A stretch of DNA of 64,000 nt from contig CP073344.1 of assembly GCA_024397875.1 (NCBI GenBank), forward strand, positions 2,471,001-2,535,000. Direction: 5' to 3'. Positions 54,043-62,463 of this stretch are shown one piece after another; within the stretch, counting starts at the first letter, position 1; every line of letters begins with the position of its first letter. The position numbers were made by a program, and so were the translations under genes. A model generated the notes under the pieces. The model ran no database searches, was not told the DNA's origin, and was given only the letters and a program-made list of their open reading frames with translations. The DNA comes from Amphritea atlantica (GTDB lineage Bacteria; Pseudomonadota; Gammaproteobacteria; Pseudomonadales; Balneatricaceae).

Positions 54043-55809
54043 ATGTATATGTCGGGTAGTTTTCAGCTGCGTGATTATCAGCGCGACGCGGTTGAGGCAA
54101 CGCTGGTACATTTTCGTAAAAGTGATGCCCCTGCAGTGATCGTTCTGCCAACCGGTGCAGGAAAAAGCCTGGTCATTGCTGAGCTGGCCCGACTGGCCCG
54201 ACGCAAAATACTGGTACTCGCCCATGTAAAAGAGCTGGTTGAACAGAATCACAACAAATACCTTAGCTACGGGCTGGAAGGCGGACTCTATTCCGCCGGG
54301 CTGAAACAAAAACAGAGTCATTACCAGGTCACCTTTGCCAGCGTTCAGTCTGTCGCCCGTAACCTCAAAGACTTCGCTACAGAGCATTCGCTGGTGATTA
54401 TCGATGAGTGCCACCGGATCAGCGATGATGAAAACAGTCAGTACCAACAGATCTTTGCCCAGCTCAGGGAGTATAATCCCGGACTGAAACTGCTGGGGTT
54501 AACCGCAACGCCCTACCGTATGGGGATTGGCTGGATCTATCGTTATCACTACCGGGGATTCTGCCGCAGCAGCGACCCACGGCCCTTTGAACACTGCATC
54601 TATGAGCTTCCCCTGCAATATATGATCAGGCGAGGCTTTCTTACACCTCCGAAGATGGTAGACGCGCCCATCGCCCAGTATGACTTTTCTGCGCTCAACG
54701 CTAATAAAGCGGGCAACTATGCCGAAGCTGAAGTTAACCAGTTACTGATTAGTCACCCTCGGGTCACCCGGGCGATCTGCGAGCAGATCATGGAACTGGC
54801 GGCAGAACGCTGCGGGGTAATGGTGTTTGCGGCAACCGTCAAACATGCCCATGAAATATGCGGCTACCTTCCGGATGGACAAACCGCGCTGATTACCGGT
54901 GCCACCCCCAGTGCTGAACGGGATCAACTGATCAGTCGCTATAAAGAGAGAAAAATAAAATATCTGGTCAATGTCGCGGTTCTGACCACCGGTTTCGATG
55001 CCCCCCATGTGGATTTTATCGCAATCCTGAGACCCACCCAGTCCGTCTCCCTGTTTCAACAGATCACAGGCCGCGGGTTGCGACTGGCAGAGGGCAAAAA
55101 GGACTGCCTGGTAATGGACTACGCCGGTAACGGTTTCGATCTTTTTGCACCCGAAGTGGGACAACCGAAACCGGATAGCAGCAGTATACCGGTGCAGGTA
55201 TTCTGCCCCCTGTGCGAATTTGCCAATATTTTCTGGGGCAAGACCGATGAGGAGGGCAATATTATTGAGCACTATGGCCGGCGTTGCCAGGGCTTAGTCC
55301 AGCGGGAGCATGACACCCTGTCTCAGGGCAAAGCAGTACAGTGCGATTACCGTTTTCGGTTTAAAGAATGCCCTCAGTGCAATGCGGAGAACGATATTGC
55401 GGCGCGTAACTGTCACCAGTGCGGCCACGCCATCATTGATCCGGATGATCAGTTGAAAGCGGCCCTTAAGCTGAAGGATGCGATGGTGATCCGTTGTGCC
55501 GGCATATCCATGACCGAATCAAATGGCCGACTCCGGGTGATCTATCATGATGAACAGGGGGAAGAGCTGAGTGAACTGTTTGATCTGCACAACAGCAAGC
55601 AGCGCAAGCGATTTAACGATCTCTTCGGCCGCCGCTTTGCTCATAGCTTAGCGCCACAGCAGTTCAATTCAGTAGATGAAGTATTAGCGGAATCACAGCT
55701 GTTTAGCGCCCCGGATTTCGTTGTTGCCCGCAAGTCCGGACAGTACTGGCGGGTACAGGAGAGAATCTTTGATTATCAGGGTAACTACCGTAAAGCGAAT
55801 CAGCTATAA
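54043..55809 (+). CDS. radD: RadD-like superfamily 2 DEAD/DEAH ATPase
   Basis: 588 residues, matching RadD (YejH). Order: [15 protein letters not shown] (Q-like), [17 protein letters not shown] near 34-50, [13 protein letters not shown] (DECH box near 120), [41 protein letters not shown], and [15 protein letters not shown]. Two C-terminal zinc-finger-like Cys sets are visible: CPLCEFAN and [19 protein letters not shown]. RadD participates in DNA repair with SSB and RecA. The start at 54043 has no strong ribosome-binding site; the second Met two codons later is equally possible. Confidence 0.9.
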   Translation: MYMSGSFQLRDYQRDAVEATLVHFRKSDAPAVIVLPTGAGKSLVIAELARLARRKILVLAHVKELVEQNHNKYLSYGLEGGLYSAGLKQKQSHYQVTFASVQSVARNLKDFATEHSLVIIDECHRISDDENSQYQQIFAQLREYNPGLKLLGLTATPYRMGIGWIYRYHYRGFCRSSDPRPFEHCIYELPLQYMIRRGFLTPPKMVDAPIAQYDFSALNANKAGNYAEAEVNQLLISHPRVTRAICEQIMELAAERCGVMVFAATVKHAHEICGYLPDGQTALITGATPSAERDQLISRYKERKIKYLVNVAVLTTGFDAPHVDFIAILRPTQSVSLFQQITGRGLRLAEGKKDCLVMDYAGNGFDLFAPEVGQPKPDSSSIPVQVFCPLCEFANIFWGKTDEEGNIIEHYGRRCQGLVQREHDTLSQGKAVQCDYRFRFKECPQCNAENDIAARNCHQCGHAIIDPDDQLKAALKLKDAMVIRCAGISMTESNGRLRVIYHDEQGEELSELFDLHNSKQRKRFNDLFGRRFAHSLAPQQFNSVDEVLAESQLFSAPDFVVARKSGQYWRVQERIFDYQGNYRKANQL

Positions 55810-55824
55810 ACCCTGCTCTGATGC

Positions 55825-56685
55825 TTAAACAGCCTCTGCCCGGTCCGGTAACCAACGCAGGGAATCAAACAGAGCCTCAATAACTTTCAACCGCGGAGTA
55901 TTGCGGTGACGGATAAACTGGGTCGGCACCACGGCAACCTCATCCGGCAGGGTTTCGAAGGTCAGACTGTTACGATAGATCGATAGTTCTACGACATTGC
56001 GGGGCATCAGCGTCACACCCAGTCCCTGAGCCACACATCCGAGAATTCCCTCAAGGGTGCCCAGCTCACTCAGACCATAGCGGTTATTCTGATAGTCACG
56101 GGACCACTGCAGTGCTTTTTGCCGATACACGCAACCCTCCCGGAACAGCACCAGATTATCAGCCGCAGCAACTGTTTTCGGCTTAACTAACACCAGCTCC
56201 TGGCTCATCACATCCACACTGATCAGGTCGGGATGACTGATCGGTCCGCCAACAAAGGCACAATCGATATGGTGCTCCAGCACCGCTCTGAGTAACTCGG
56301 CAGTGGTTGTAGCGGTGACTTGCGGTTTCAGCTTTGGACAACTCTCCCTCAGTGCCCCAAGCAACTGCGGCAGATGGGTTGCGGTGAAAGATTCCATTGC
56401 GCCGATTTTGATCTCAGCAGCACCTTTATCGGCCAGCCTGACCGCCATCCCCGCCTGCCGCTCCAGTTGCAGAATCTGTTGAGCATATTCCAGCAGAATC
56501 ACACCCGGACGGGTTAACTCAAGCCCCCGGCCCTTGCGGGAAAACAGCTTGACGCCCAGCTCCTCTTCCAACCGCTGAATCCGCGTGGTGACATTAGACT
56601 GGACAGTATTCATCTGCTTTGCCGCCGCCAGAATACCGCCCTCTTTAGCGACCTTTTCAAAGGTTTTCAGTGCTATCAGTTCCAA
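55825..56685 (-). CDS. LysR family transcriptional regulator, TTG start
   Basis: 286 residues starting at a TTG (56683-56685) placed six bases after GGAG; no ATG is available in the 5' region and homologues of this type begin MELIALKTF. The helix-turn-helix shows ALKTFEKVAKEGGILAAAKQMNTVQSNVTTRIQRLEEELGVKLFSRKG. A periplasmic-binding-like effector domain follows. This is a different LysR type from the three at 13.8-29.2 kb. It is divergent from the MFS transporter gene, and controlling that exporter is the likely role. Confidence 0.9.
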   Translation of the reverse strand: MELIALKTFEKVAKEGGILAAAKQMNTVQSNVTTRIQRLEEELGVKLFSRKGRGLELTRPGVILLEYAQQILQLERQAGMAVRLADKGAAEIKIGAMESFTATHLPQLLGALRESCPKLKPQVTATTTAELLRAVLEHHIDCAFVGGPISHPDLISVDVMSQELVLVKPKTVAAADNLVLFREGCVYRQKALQWSRDYQNNRYGLSELGTLEGILGCVAQGLGVTLMPRNVVELSIYRNSLTFETLPDEVAVVPTQFIRHRNTPRLKVIEALFDSLRWLPDRAEAV

Positions 56686-56833
56686 CTTAGTCTCCAGCAA
56701 ACAAGGTCAACAGACAGTATACAATCCAATCAACCATTCTCAATTTAAGAACTATTTGTTCTCAATAATTCGTTTGTGATGAATCATATTAATATATACG
56801 CTTATAAATAAACATCAAGATACCCAGAGCTCT

Positions 56834-58027
56834 ATGAACATAAGCGATGACAGACAACACCTTAAAGTACTGGGCTCCGGTCTGCTCGGGCTGATTCTTA
56901 CCATTGGAATCGCCCGTTTCTGCTATACCACTCTGCTGCCGGCAATGCAGGCAGAGGCGGGACTCAGCGATCTGGCCGGAGGTTATCTGGCCACCATTAA
57001 CTATATCGGCTATATGTGTGGAGCCCTGCTGGCTGCCACTATTGGCAACCTGAAAATCAAAGATCTGCTCTACCGTGCAGGTCTTATAACGGCAGTGATT
57101 ACCACTCTCGGTATGGCATTGACGGACAGTGTCTGGCTCTGGGGTGTGTTACGGTTTTTCTCCGGTCTGAGCAGTGCCAGCGGCATGCTGATCAGCGCCG
57201 GTCTGATTATGAACTGGTTACTGCGTAACGGTCACCGGCCTGAACTGGGTATCCACTATGCTGGCGCGGGCCTGGGCATAATTGTCAGCGGTTTAGCCGC
57301 CGAGCTGATGATCGGTCACCTCGACTGGAGAGCTCAGTGGCTGGCTGTGGGACTGATCGGATCACTGATTGCTATCCCCGCGTGGCGCTGGCTGCCCCGC
57401 CCGGATACCAGCCACCAAACCTCTTCTGGTGAGAAGCTACAGGATAATCCGCCCAGCCGGCGTTGGTTTTTACTACTGGGTATCATGTATTTCTGCGCCG
57501 GCTATGCCTATGTCATCAGTGCCACCTTTCTGGTGGCGATCGTCGAAGCCCAGCCAGCATTGCAGGGGGATGGCCAGATCGTGTGGATCTTCGTCGGACT
57601 CAGCGCGACTCCTGCGGTTATTCTGTGGGACAGAGTCGCTCGCAGACTGGGAGAGCTCAACGCTCTGCTGATTGCGTTTCTGATTCAGATTGTCGGTATC
57701 ATCCTGCCTGCCCTGAACGATAATCTCGGAGTGGTGTTAACCAGCGCTGCGCTTTATGGCGGCAGCTTTATCGGTATTGTCAGCCTGGTACTGGCGATGG
57801 CGGGCCGTTTCTACCCCACCAAACCCGCAAAGCTGATGGGCAGGCTGACACTGCTCTACGGTATCGCCCAGATCGGCGCACCCGCCATTGCCGGCATAAT
57901 CGCCGACAGAGGCGGCAGCTATGCCGACTCGCTCTACATCGCCGCCGCAATCTCGGTATTAGGTGCCGGTATGATTTTGATACTGAAAGCCGGTGAACAG
58001 CGGGAACAGGCACTGAGAACGGCATAA
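56834..58027 (+). CDS. YbfB/YjiJ-family MFS transporter
   Basis: 397 residues, twelve membrane segments. Signature GLILTIGIARFCYTTLLPAMQAEAGLSDLAGGYLATINYIGY near 18-60 is characteristic of the YbfB/YjiJ group, together with YAYVISATFLVAIVEA and GRLTLLYGIAQIGAPAIAG. It probably exports a small molecule. It is a single gene divergent from the TTG-start LysR regulator and followed by a terminator. Confidence 0.88.
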   Translation: MNISDDRQHLKVLGSGLLGLILTIGIARFCYTTLLPAMQAEAGLSDLAGGYLATINYIGYMCGALLAATIGNLKIKDLLYRAGLITAVITTLGMALTDSVWLWGVLRFFSGLSSASGMLISAGLIMNWLLRNGHRPELGIHYAGAGLGIIVSGLAAELMIGHLDWRAQWLAVGLIGSLIAIPAWRWLPRPDTSHQTSSGEKLQDNPPSRRWFLLLGIMYFCAGYAYVISATFLVAIVEAQPALQGDGQIVWIFVGLSATPAVILWDRVARRLGELNALLIAFLIQIVGIILPALNDNLGVVLTSAALYGGSFIGIVSLVLAMAGRFYPTKPAKLMGRLTLLYGIAQIGAPAIAGIIADRGGSYADSLYIAAAISVLGAGMILILKAGEQREQALRTA

Positions 58028-58030
58028 AAA

Positions 58031-58050
58031 AACGGCTCAAAAGAGCCGTT
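58031..58050. terminator. Bidirectional terminator
   Basis: AACGGCTC, loop AAAA, GAGCCGTT, with A run before it. It sits between the converging MFS and SMI1-like genes and has a better U tract for the minus strand. Confidence 0.8.
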
Positions 58051-58068
58051 GTCTGATGAATCGTAAGG

Positions 58069-58470
58069 TTAACTGACTAACCAGACCTCCCGCGCCCACT
58101 CCCAGACAGTGGTCCACTCCTCAACCTCACCACTCTCCGGTGTCCAGTAAACAACTGAGCCTTCAATCGTCACGGCATAAAAACCACCGTCATGGGCACA
58201 GATTGGCGTTTGTTCACGGGACAATCCGATCGACCAGGCGTAGGCCGCAACTTCTGGCAGATGAGTATGGGAGGATGGATCAGCCACCGTGACCGGTTCT
58301 ATTGAACCGCAGATCACATCACTGACCGTGAGCAGAAACTCTTTGAAGTCAGGATATAGCGGTACGCAGATCTCCTCCTCCGCCGCGACGACATCATCAA
58401 AATCCGGCAGATCCAAAGGGGTTACGACTTCGATATTGGCATCGCGCAGTGCATCAATTACATCTTGCAT
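58069..58470 (-). CDS. SMI1/KNR4-family protein
   Basis: 133 residues. The SMI1/KNR4 pattern is seen as EEEICVPLYPDFKEFLLTVSDVICGSIEP near 32-60, then EVAAYAWSIGL, ICAHDGGFYAVTIEG and VEEWTTVWEWARE. Many of these are immunity proteins to polymorphic toxins, but no toxin gene is in the window. It could be an orphan immunity gene or one of the general cellular SMI1 proteins. Confidence 0.8.
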   Translation of the reverse strand: MQDVIDALRDANIEVVTPLDLPDFDDVVAAEEEICVPLYPDFKEFLLTVSDVICGSIEPVTVADPSSHTHLPEVAAYAWSIGLSREQTPICAHDGGFYAVTIEGSVVYWTPESGEVEEWTTVWEWAREVWLVS

Positions 58471-58513
58471 ACATGTCCTACATTACTCACTGGCTTAAAT
58501 GAAGCCGATTGTA

Positions 58514-58987
58514 TCAGAGCAACTCAAGCATAGCTTCAGCACTACTCACTTCAAAAGTCTTCGGTTGTTCAACATTCAGTGCGGTCACTACGCCATCTTC
58601 AATGATCATTGCATAACGGCGTGAGCGAACCCCTCCAAATGAACCGCTGTCCATATCCAGGCCCATCGCTTTCGTCAGGTCAGCACCGCCATCGGCAATC
58701 ATGGTGATCTGCTCAGCATTCTGAGTGTCGGCCCATGCCTTCATCACAAATGCATCATTAACAGAAAGGCAGGCGATAAGATCAACACCTTTACTGAAGA
58801 TATCATCCGCTTTAACGATATACCCTGGCAAATGAGACGCAGAACAGGTTGGCGTAAAAGCACCCGGCAGCGCAAACAACACGACTTTTTTATCGGCAAA
58901 CAGGTCCTCAGTACTCACCGCAGAGGTCTCGCCAGCGAAGATAGTACTGACACTGATAGCCGGAATTTTATCACCTACTTGAATCAT
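58514..58987 (-). CDS. Peroxiredoxin, Prx5/glutaredoxin-like type
   Basis: 157 residues from ATG 58987, preceded by AGGTAACT. The peroxidatic Cys is in PGAFTPTCSASHLPGY near 45-60. The remaining core is DLIACLSVNDAFVMKAW and DMDSGSFGGVRSRRYAMIIEDGVV, the type found in 1-Cys or atypical 2-Cys Prx5 enzymes. It lacks a fused glutaredoxin. It reduces peroxides with glutathione or thioredoxin as donor. It stands alone on the minus strand. Confidence 0.92.
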   Translation of the reverse strand: MIQVGDKIPAISVSTIFAGETSAVSTEDLFADKKVVLFALPGAFTPTCSASHLPGYIVKADDIFSKGVDLIACLSVNDAFVMKAWADTQNAEQITMIADGGADLTKAMGLDMDSGSFGGVRSRRYAMIIEDGVVTALNVEQPKTFEVSSAEAMLELL

Positions 58988-59178
58988 AATAGTTACCTGC
59001 AAAAATGTTATTGAGTGCCTGATTATACAGACCAACATAGAACCCGGATCATCCGGTATTTCAAGCTATAAAGGAAGAGTAGCAGCTAAACAAACAATAC
59101 AGATAAACCTGAAGAAAAGATTCATACAAAGGGCACTGTGTTCGCAAAGCCAAAAGACAACGGAAAGTTAGGGGATTA

Positions 59179-59421
59179 TTATTTTTGCGCCGCGTCCATC
59201 GTCGCCGCTCTTTTCGCCGCCTCGCTCTGAAGGTAAACACTCATCTGTTTGCCAAACTGCTTTACCTCGTCGGGACGAGCGGGGACTCTGGGAGTTTCCA
59301 GGCTTGAATCAGGAGAGTTGAAATCAACGGATTCAGCAGGCGCCTCAGCGTTTGGAGCCATCTGTTTAATGACCAGAAGTCCGATGATCAGTAGCGCAAT
59401 TATCATTACGATTAATTTCAT
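59179..59421 (-). CDS. Small membrane-anchored hypothetical protein
   Basis: 80 residues from ATG 59421, chosen because GGAGG is eight bases upstream. One N-terminal membrane helix (KLIVMIIALLIIGLLVIKQM) followed by a Pro/Ser/Asp-rich linker and a short helical tail (DEVKQFGKQMSVYLQSEAAKR). The layout suggests a periplasmic tail tethered to the inner membrane. I recognise no family. Confidence 0.7.
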   Translation of the reverse strand: MKLIVMIIALLIIGLLVIKQMAPNAEAPAESVDFNSPDSSLETPRVPARPDEVKQFGKQMSVYLQSEAAKRAATMDAAQK

Positions 59422-59609
59422 CAAAGCCTCCATTGTTAATGACCGCAACCAAACTACTCATCAGTTTATCAAACATATCACACAGCACAGCACTCCCTGC
59501 CAGATAAAGTGTTACCTAACATACGTTATCGATCTCTCAATCGCCACAGGCTTAACATAAGGGGATTGATCGGTAGCCCTGACAATAACCGCTTTCGATA
59601 CTTGAGACG

Positions 59610-59930
59610 TTATAAACCGAAACCTAACCTCAGCAACATAAAGAACAACATCCCTGCGACAATAGTTGTCAGCAGATCCTTGCGCCAGAATGAGATCAGG
59701 GCAGCGAATACTCCGGATATCAACCATGGGTTATCCGCTTCCAGCCACAACTCGCCCCGGGGGAGCAACAGTGCAGGAACGATTATCGCCGTCAGCACCG
59801 CAGGTGGAACGAAGTTCAGGGCGGTCGTCAGCCAGGGTGGAAAACGAACCCTGCCCGCAACCCCGAACAACACATAACGAACGCTGAAGGTCACCAGAAA
59901 CATACCGACAATCAGCAGGAATTCAGTCAT
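59610..59930 (-). CDS. azlD: AzlD family branched-chain amino acid exporter subunit
   Basis: 106 residues with four membrane segments. GMFLVTFSVRYVLFGVAGR at the start and ALNFVPPAVLTAIIVPALLLP near 37-57 are the AzlD signature. It overlaps azlC by 8 bases on the same strand. AzlCD (YgaZH-like) exports branched-chain amino acids. Confidence 0.9.
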   Translation of the reverse strand: MTEFLLIVGMFLVTFSVRYVLFGVAGRVRFPPWLTTALNFVPPAVLTAIIVPALLLPRGELWLEADNPWLISGVFAALISFWRKDLLTTIVAGMLFFMLLRLGFGL

Positions 59931-60675
59931 GGACGACCTCCTGAGCTAACCGCCGCTTGAGCAAGAGGTGCAGCGATAACCCCGTAGCGATACCGCATAA
60001 CGCAGCCACCATCAATCCAAGCTTGTGTGGCAGACCGAGGGTCGCCATCGCGATAGCACCGGAGACAATCACTGCACCCCACATCGGTTTATGCTTCAGA
60101 TAGGGCACCACCATGCCGATGAAGGTGACCGACATCGCAAAATCAAGCCCCCAGCCGGTCATATCGGGAAAAATCTCACCCAGCGCGATACCGATACCGG
60201 TGCAGAGAATCCAGTTGCTGTACATCGCCAGCCCCGACCCCAGGTAAAACCAGTGTGCATGTTCTGTATCGTCCTGTAGCAGGAAGCGGTTACTGACCGC
60301 GGCAAAGGTTTCATCGGTCAGACCAAACGCCATCATTACCCGCCAGCGATGCGGCAGATGACCAACTTTGGGTACCAGATTAGCGGCATAAAGGATATGC
60401 CGCAGGTTGACCACAAAGGTGGTCGCTATAATCACTGGGACGGCAGCCCCCGCTGCCAGTAACCCCAGCGCAATAAACTGCGCAGAGCCTGCGAAAACAA
60501 ACACTGACATCGCCAGCGCACCCAGAGCAGATAACCCACTCGGCCCGGCAAGGGTGCCGAAGATAATACCAAAAGGAATAGCCCCGATAATCAATGGCAG
60601 CGTCGCTTTAGCCCCTTCCAGCATCTCCCTGCGCTTAATAGAAGCGGTGTCCTGATCCATAACCTTACAGCTCAT
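59923..60675 (-). CDS. azlC: AzlC family branched-chain amino acid exporter subunit
   Basis: 250 residues, seven to eight membrane segments. IGAIPFGIIFGTLAG, SVFVFAGSAQFIALGLLAAGA and VVNLRHILYAANLVPKVG are typical of AzlC. The ATG overlaps the stop of the MarR-GNAT gene as ATGA (60672-60675), which indicates translational coupling. It is the middle gene of the marR-GNAT/azlC/azlD operon. Confidence 0.92.
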   Translation of the reverse strand: MSCKVMDQDTASIKRREMLEGAKATLPLIIGAIPFGIIFGTLAGPSGLSALGALAMSVFVFAGSAQFIALGLLAAGAAVPVIIATTFVVNLRHILYAANLVPKVGHLPHRWRVMMAFGLTDETFAAVSNRFLLQDDTEHAHWFYLGSGLAMYSNWILCTGIGIALGEIFPDMTGWGLDFAMSVTFIGMVVPYLKHKPMWGAVIVSGAIAMATLGLPHKLGLMVAALCGIATGLSLHLLLKRRLAQEVVHD

Positions 60676-61643
60676 GGCCGCAAACTCAGCGTCATATAGA
60701 TATCAGCCCTTTCATAATAGGACCCCCCTTCTGGGTGGGGTACCTGCCTGAACCCCAGGTTTTGATATAACTGCAGCGCCCGTTCAAGTTTACCTGAGCT
60801 TTCAAGAAACACTTCCGAGGCCCCCCTCTCCCGGGCCTTATCTAACGCAGCCATCAACAACCGTCGGCCGACACCCACAGTCTGCCAGGCCTCATCCACG
60901 CCCATTTTTGCAATTTCAAAACGTTCATCGGTATGCCTGACCAGCGCCACGCAACCCACCACCTGATTATCTGCCGTGTTACGGGCAAACCAGATATACC
61001 CTCCCCGGGCGAGGTAATATGCCTCAGGATTATTCAGCGCTTCGCGATCTCTCTCTGTCACTTGTCCATCAAAGTAACGATTCAACCAGGCCATATTCAG
61101 ACGCCGAAAATCAGCCCGCAGCTCAGCATCCCAGCCCTGAATCACTATATTCTGCCCCTCATTACGACGTTCAAGCTGCTGAACAACCGGTGTATACAGC
61201 CCCTGTTGCTGCAACACCGCCTCAAACTCTTCGAGAGATGCCAGAAGCGGATGCTGCTGGGAACTGATCAGCGAATCGAGTTGCGCCTGGATCGCGTTCC
61301 AGACCGGCGCTATCTGCTCCAACAAAGACTCACTTTTTAGCGTCAGGGTGAGTAACTGACGCCTTTCATCTTGCGGGTCAGTCGTCTTACTCAGCCACCC
61401 TTCCTGCTGCATCTTACGGGCAATTTTGCTGATAGCCGGATGACTGACCCCCAGTTTCTCGGCCGCCTCCGTTACCGTCATTGCGCCTTGCTGATGGAGC
61501 ATATTAAACAGCGGAAAAAATGTGGGGTTCAGCTCTATCCCCTGACTCTGATACAGGCGAATAACATCCTGAACCAGACGGTCCGATAGACGTTTCAAGC
61601 GGCTTCCCAGTGACAGGCTGCCAAAACTTTTCATGTAATCCAT
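60672..61643 (-). CDS. MarR-GNAT fusion regulator/acetyltransferase
   Basis: 323 residues from ATG 61643. N-terminal MarR winged helix (about 1-150): SLGSRLKRLSDRLVQDVIRLYQSQGI, AMTVTEAAEKLGVSHPAISKIARKMQQEGWLSK and DERRQLLTLT. C-terminal GNAT acetyltransferase (about 165-320): IAKMGVDEAWQTVGVGRRLLMAALDKARERGASEVFLESSG carries the acetyl-CoA loop V-G-x-G-R-R-L. Such fusions exist in several gammaproteobacteria. The frame stays open 120 bases further upstream through a 15-bp repeat tract (see that entry), so a TTG at 61763 could give 40 more residues. It heads the azlCD operon and likely controls it. Confidence 0.9.
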   Translation of the reverse strand: MDYMKSFGSLSLGSRLKRLSDRLVQDVIRLYQSQGIELNPTFFPLFNMLHQQGAMTVTEAAEKLGVSHPAISKIARKMQQEGWLSKTTDPQDERRQLLTLTLKSESLLEQIAPVWNAIQAQLDSLISSQQHPLLASLEEFEAVLQQQGLYTPVVQQLERRNEGQNIVIQGWDAELRADFRRLNMAWLNRYFDGQVTERDREALNNPEAYYLARGGYIWFARNTADNQVVGCVALVRHTDERFEIAKMGVDEAWQTVGVGRRLLMAALDKARERGASEVFLESSGKLERALQLYQNLGFRQVPHPEGGSYYERADIYMTLSLRP

Positions 61644-61651
61644 ATAACTCA

Positions 61652-61756
61652 ACCCAGGCGCACTAAATAAAGAGGCTCTAAATAACGAAGCTTTTAACAA
61701 AAAAGCTCTTAACAACGCGATTCTTAAAACGGAAACTCTTAATGGAGAGACTTTAA
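61652..61756 (-). repeat. Degenerate 15-bp tandem repeat (7 units), open in the MarR-GNAT frame
   Basis: On the minus strand seven units of exactly 15 bases follow each other from 61756 to 61652, most with TAAGAG/TTAAAG-type starts and T-rich ends (for example TAAGAGTTTCCGTTT, TAAGAATCGCGTTGT, TAAGAGCTTTTTTGT). Read in frame with the MarR-GNAT gene they give five-residue repeats KVSPL, RVSVL, RIALL, RAFLL, KASLF, RASLF, SAPGL. Position 1 is mostly Arg/Lys, position 2 Val/Ala/Ile, position 5 Leu/Phe. Confidence 0.8.
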
Positions 61757-61762
61757 AAACCA

Positions 61763-61784
61763 ATTACGTAACTAGTTACGCAAT
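61763..61784. promoter_or_regulatory. 22-bp near-perfect palindrome, probable MarR operator
   Basis: ATTACGTAACT (61763-61773) and AGTTACGCAAT (61774-61784) are reverse complements at 10 of 11 positions, with no spacer. On the minus strand a TATAGT hexamer (61787-61792) abuts it and may be the -10 box of the MarR-GNAT operon. MarR dimers bind palindromes of this size, so autoregulation is likely. Confidence 0.6.
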
Positions 61785-61797
61785 TTACTATAAAAAA

Positions 61798-61814
61798 GGG
61801 GATTGTGCATCCCC
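61798..61814 (-). terminator. Terminator of the 40-residue membrane peptide gene
   Basis: GGGGAT (61798-61803), loop TGTGC, ATCCCC (61809-61814), followed on the minus strand by six T (A6 at 61792-61797). It lies 58 bases after the stop codon of the small gene at 61873-61995 and separates it from the MarR-GNAT promoter. Confidence 0.75.
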
Positions 61815-61872
61815 GAAATAGTTGGGTGAATCGTAGGACCCGATTTTCCCGATCTGTCAGCCTCAAAAAAGA

Positions 61873-61995
61873 TCAGGAAATCAACATCCCTACATGCACC
61901 AGCATTGGTGATATTCCGATCACCAAACCGGCTACCACCATCAGAACAGTTGAAACAATACCGATAACCTCAACACCTTGCTCTTCATGTACCAT
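61873..61995 (-). CDS. 40-residue hydrophobic membrane peptide
   Basis: ATG at 61995 is preceded by GGAGAGTGACTC, a good ribosome-binding site, and the frame ends at TGA 61873. The product begins MVHEEQGVEVIGIVSTV and continues almost wholly hydrophobic (VLMVVAGLVIGISPMLVHVG), so it can form one or two membrane helices after an acidic start. A hairpin terminator follows. No family is recognised. The independent ribosome-binding site and terminator are the support; the sequence is too short for composition tests by eye. Confidence 0.65.
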   Translation of the reverse strand: MVHEEQGVEVIGIVSTVLMVVAGLVIGISPMLVHVGMLIS

Positions 61996-62463
61996 GAGTC
62001 ACTCTCCAGATATGTTTTTACGTTACAACGTACATAGCAGGAACAGGGCCAACTCACTATAAGCATTAAATATCAAACACTTACTTCAAAAACAGCAAGC
62101 AGACTCACGCCCTTACCGCTTTCAAAAATGCCACATATGTCAAAGAAAATGACGTTTTTGACAAATAATCTGCGTATTACAACCATCAGTCATCCCCGGC
62201 CGATCCGGCACTTTAATCAACTAACCAACATTGAATCAGGGGTCAGATATCTGACCCGAACAGAACTCTCGCTGTGAAATAAATCCAGAGCAGACAGTTC
62301 AGCTGAGATACAGGCAGATCGAATAAGAATAGTTTCAGATAAGAAACTAAATACTACGGAAGATACGCCGATAACATTGCTAATAGTCAGGGAGATCTGA
62401 GTCAGTTGAAATAGGGATTACGCAAGCTCCGGCAGATGTTAATGATCGGCTTCGAGGTGCACT
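61996..62463. other. 468-bp gap with inverted repeats, no gene seen
   Basis: Between the small membrane peptide and the PilZ gene, which are divergent. It contains TGTCAAA (62138-62144) facing TTTGACA (62157-62163), and the perfect palindrome at 62240-62257. No frame longer than 40 codons with a ribosome-binding site was found. Its length allows a small RNA or a long leader for the PilZ gene. Confidence 0.5.
62240..62257. promoter_or_regulatory. Perfect 18-bp palindrome GGGTCAGATATCTGACCC
   Basis: All nine base pairs of the arms match and there is no spacer. There is no U tract, so a terminator is unlikely. It lies about 205 bases in front of the PilZ gene and about 245 from the small membrane peptide. 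A dimeric regulator binding site is one option. Confidence 0.45.
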
